Source: Bacteroidota bacterium | GTDB taxonomy: Bacteria > Bacteroidota > Bacteroidia > Bacteroidales > FEN-979 | Direction of reading: 5' to 3' | DNA length: 50,700 bases | NCBI GenBank assembly: GCA_026391775.1 | Contig: JAPLDK010000069.1 | Location: 1 to 50,700 of the forward strand | In this document: one piece after another, positions 50,699-50,700 of the stretch | How positions within the stretch are numbered: the first letter of the stretch is position 1 | Layout: each line of letters begins with the position of its first letter | Made by a program: the position numbers and the translations under genes | Notes under the pieces: model-generated | The model's database searches: none | Seen by the model: only the letters and a program-made list of their open reading frames with translations | Told to the model about the DNA's origin: nothing

Positions 50699-50700
50699 AA

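Overview
The window is a chromosomal segment of a member of the Bacteroidota. The evidence is direct: promoters of the TTTG-N19/20-TAnnTTTG type, a type IX secretion (T9SS) C-terminal sorting domain on a phosphatase, an energy-transducing TonB, PepSY-like and ArsF-like secreted proteins, and few recognisable Shine-Dalgarno sites. I cannot place it below phylum level. It reads as an ordinary, gene-dense, moderate-GC chromosome with one accessory stretch (about 36.6-46.4 kb). No integrase, transposase, phage gene or CRISPR array was seen.

Layout. 0-5.2 kb: a truncated MORN-type protein, a small secreted protein coupled to a PepSY-like protein, a relic of a T9SS sorting tail, an initiator tRNA, and a core operon era, der, an S4-domain gene and tonB, closed by a bidirectional terminator. 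5.3-11.8 kb: a Lys/Ala/Pro repeat protein, a soluble hybrid histidine kinase, dtd, and a pdxJ-dipeptidase-adenosine-deaminase-like operon. 11.8-16.8 kb: a lipoprotein coupled to a very large ABCG-like exporter, and a zinc alcohol dehydrogenase. 16.8-21.3 kb: an NMT1/THI5-like lipoprotein, a dCache-HAMP histidine kinase and a receiver-PP2C phosphatase, which look like one signalling pathway. 21.3-25.1 kb: a kamA-ATP-grasp-ATP-grasp operon with a terminator at its 3' end, followed by a separately promoted GNAT gene. 25.3-33.8 kb: an esterase, a LiaF-like/PspC envelope pair, tatC, and a tripartite RND efflux operon. 33.8-36.6 kb: OsmC, DUF2892, DUF302, an ArsF-like protein and a membrane thioredoxin. 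36.6-46.4 kb: a MmeI-like restriction-modification enzyme, DUF2442, a methyltransferase, Fic, an AbiEii-type pair, a T9SS-exported phosphatase and a HepT/MntA pair. 46.5-50.7 kb: DUF6132, a DDAH-like enzyme, a half-size TauE transporter, a trans-sulfuration enzyme, a 1-Cys peroxiredoxin and a thioesterase.

The most interesting signals are regulatory and modular. (1) A 21-bp site, identical at 17 positions in three copies, sits 15-16 nt upstream of the -7 box of three redox/sulfur transcription units at 34.4, 35.8 and 46.5 kb. It takes the place of a -33 element, so it looks like the binding site of an activator. (2) The kamA-ATP-grasp-ATP-grasp operon looks like an uncharacterised pathway joining a beta-amino acid, probably beta-lysine, to something else. 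(3) The NMT1-like lipoprotein, kinase and PP2C operon has no transporter and may be a ligand-sensing cascade. (4) Fic, HTH-MntA and the peroxiredoxin/trans-sulfuration pair each have a palindrome lying over their own promoter. (5) Several genes have the -7 box only 4-7 nt from ATG, which implies leaderless mRNAs.
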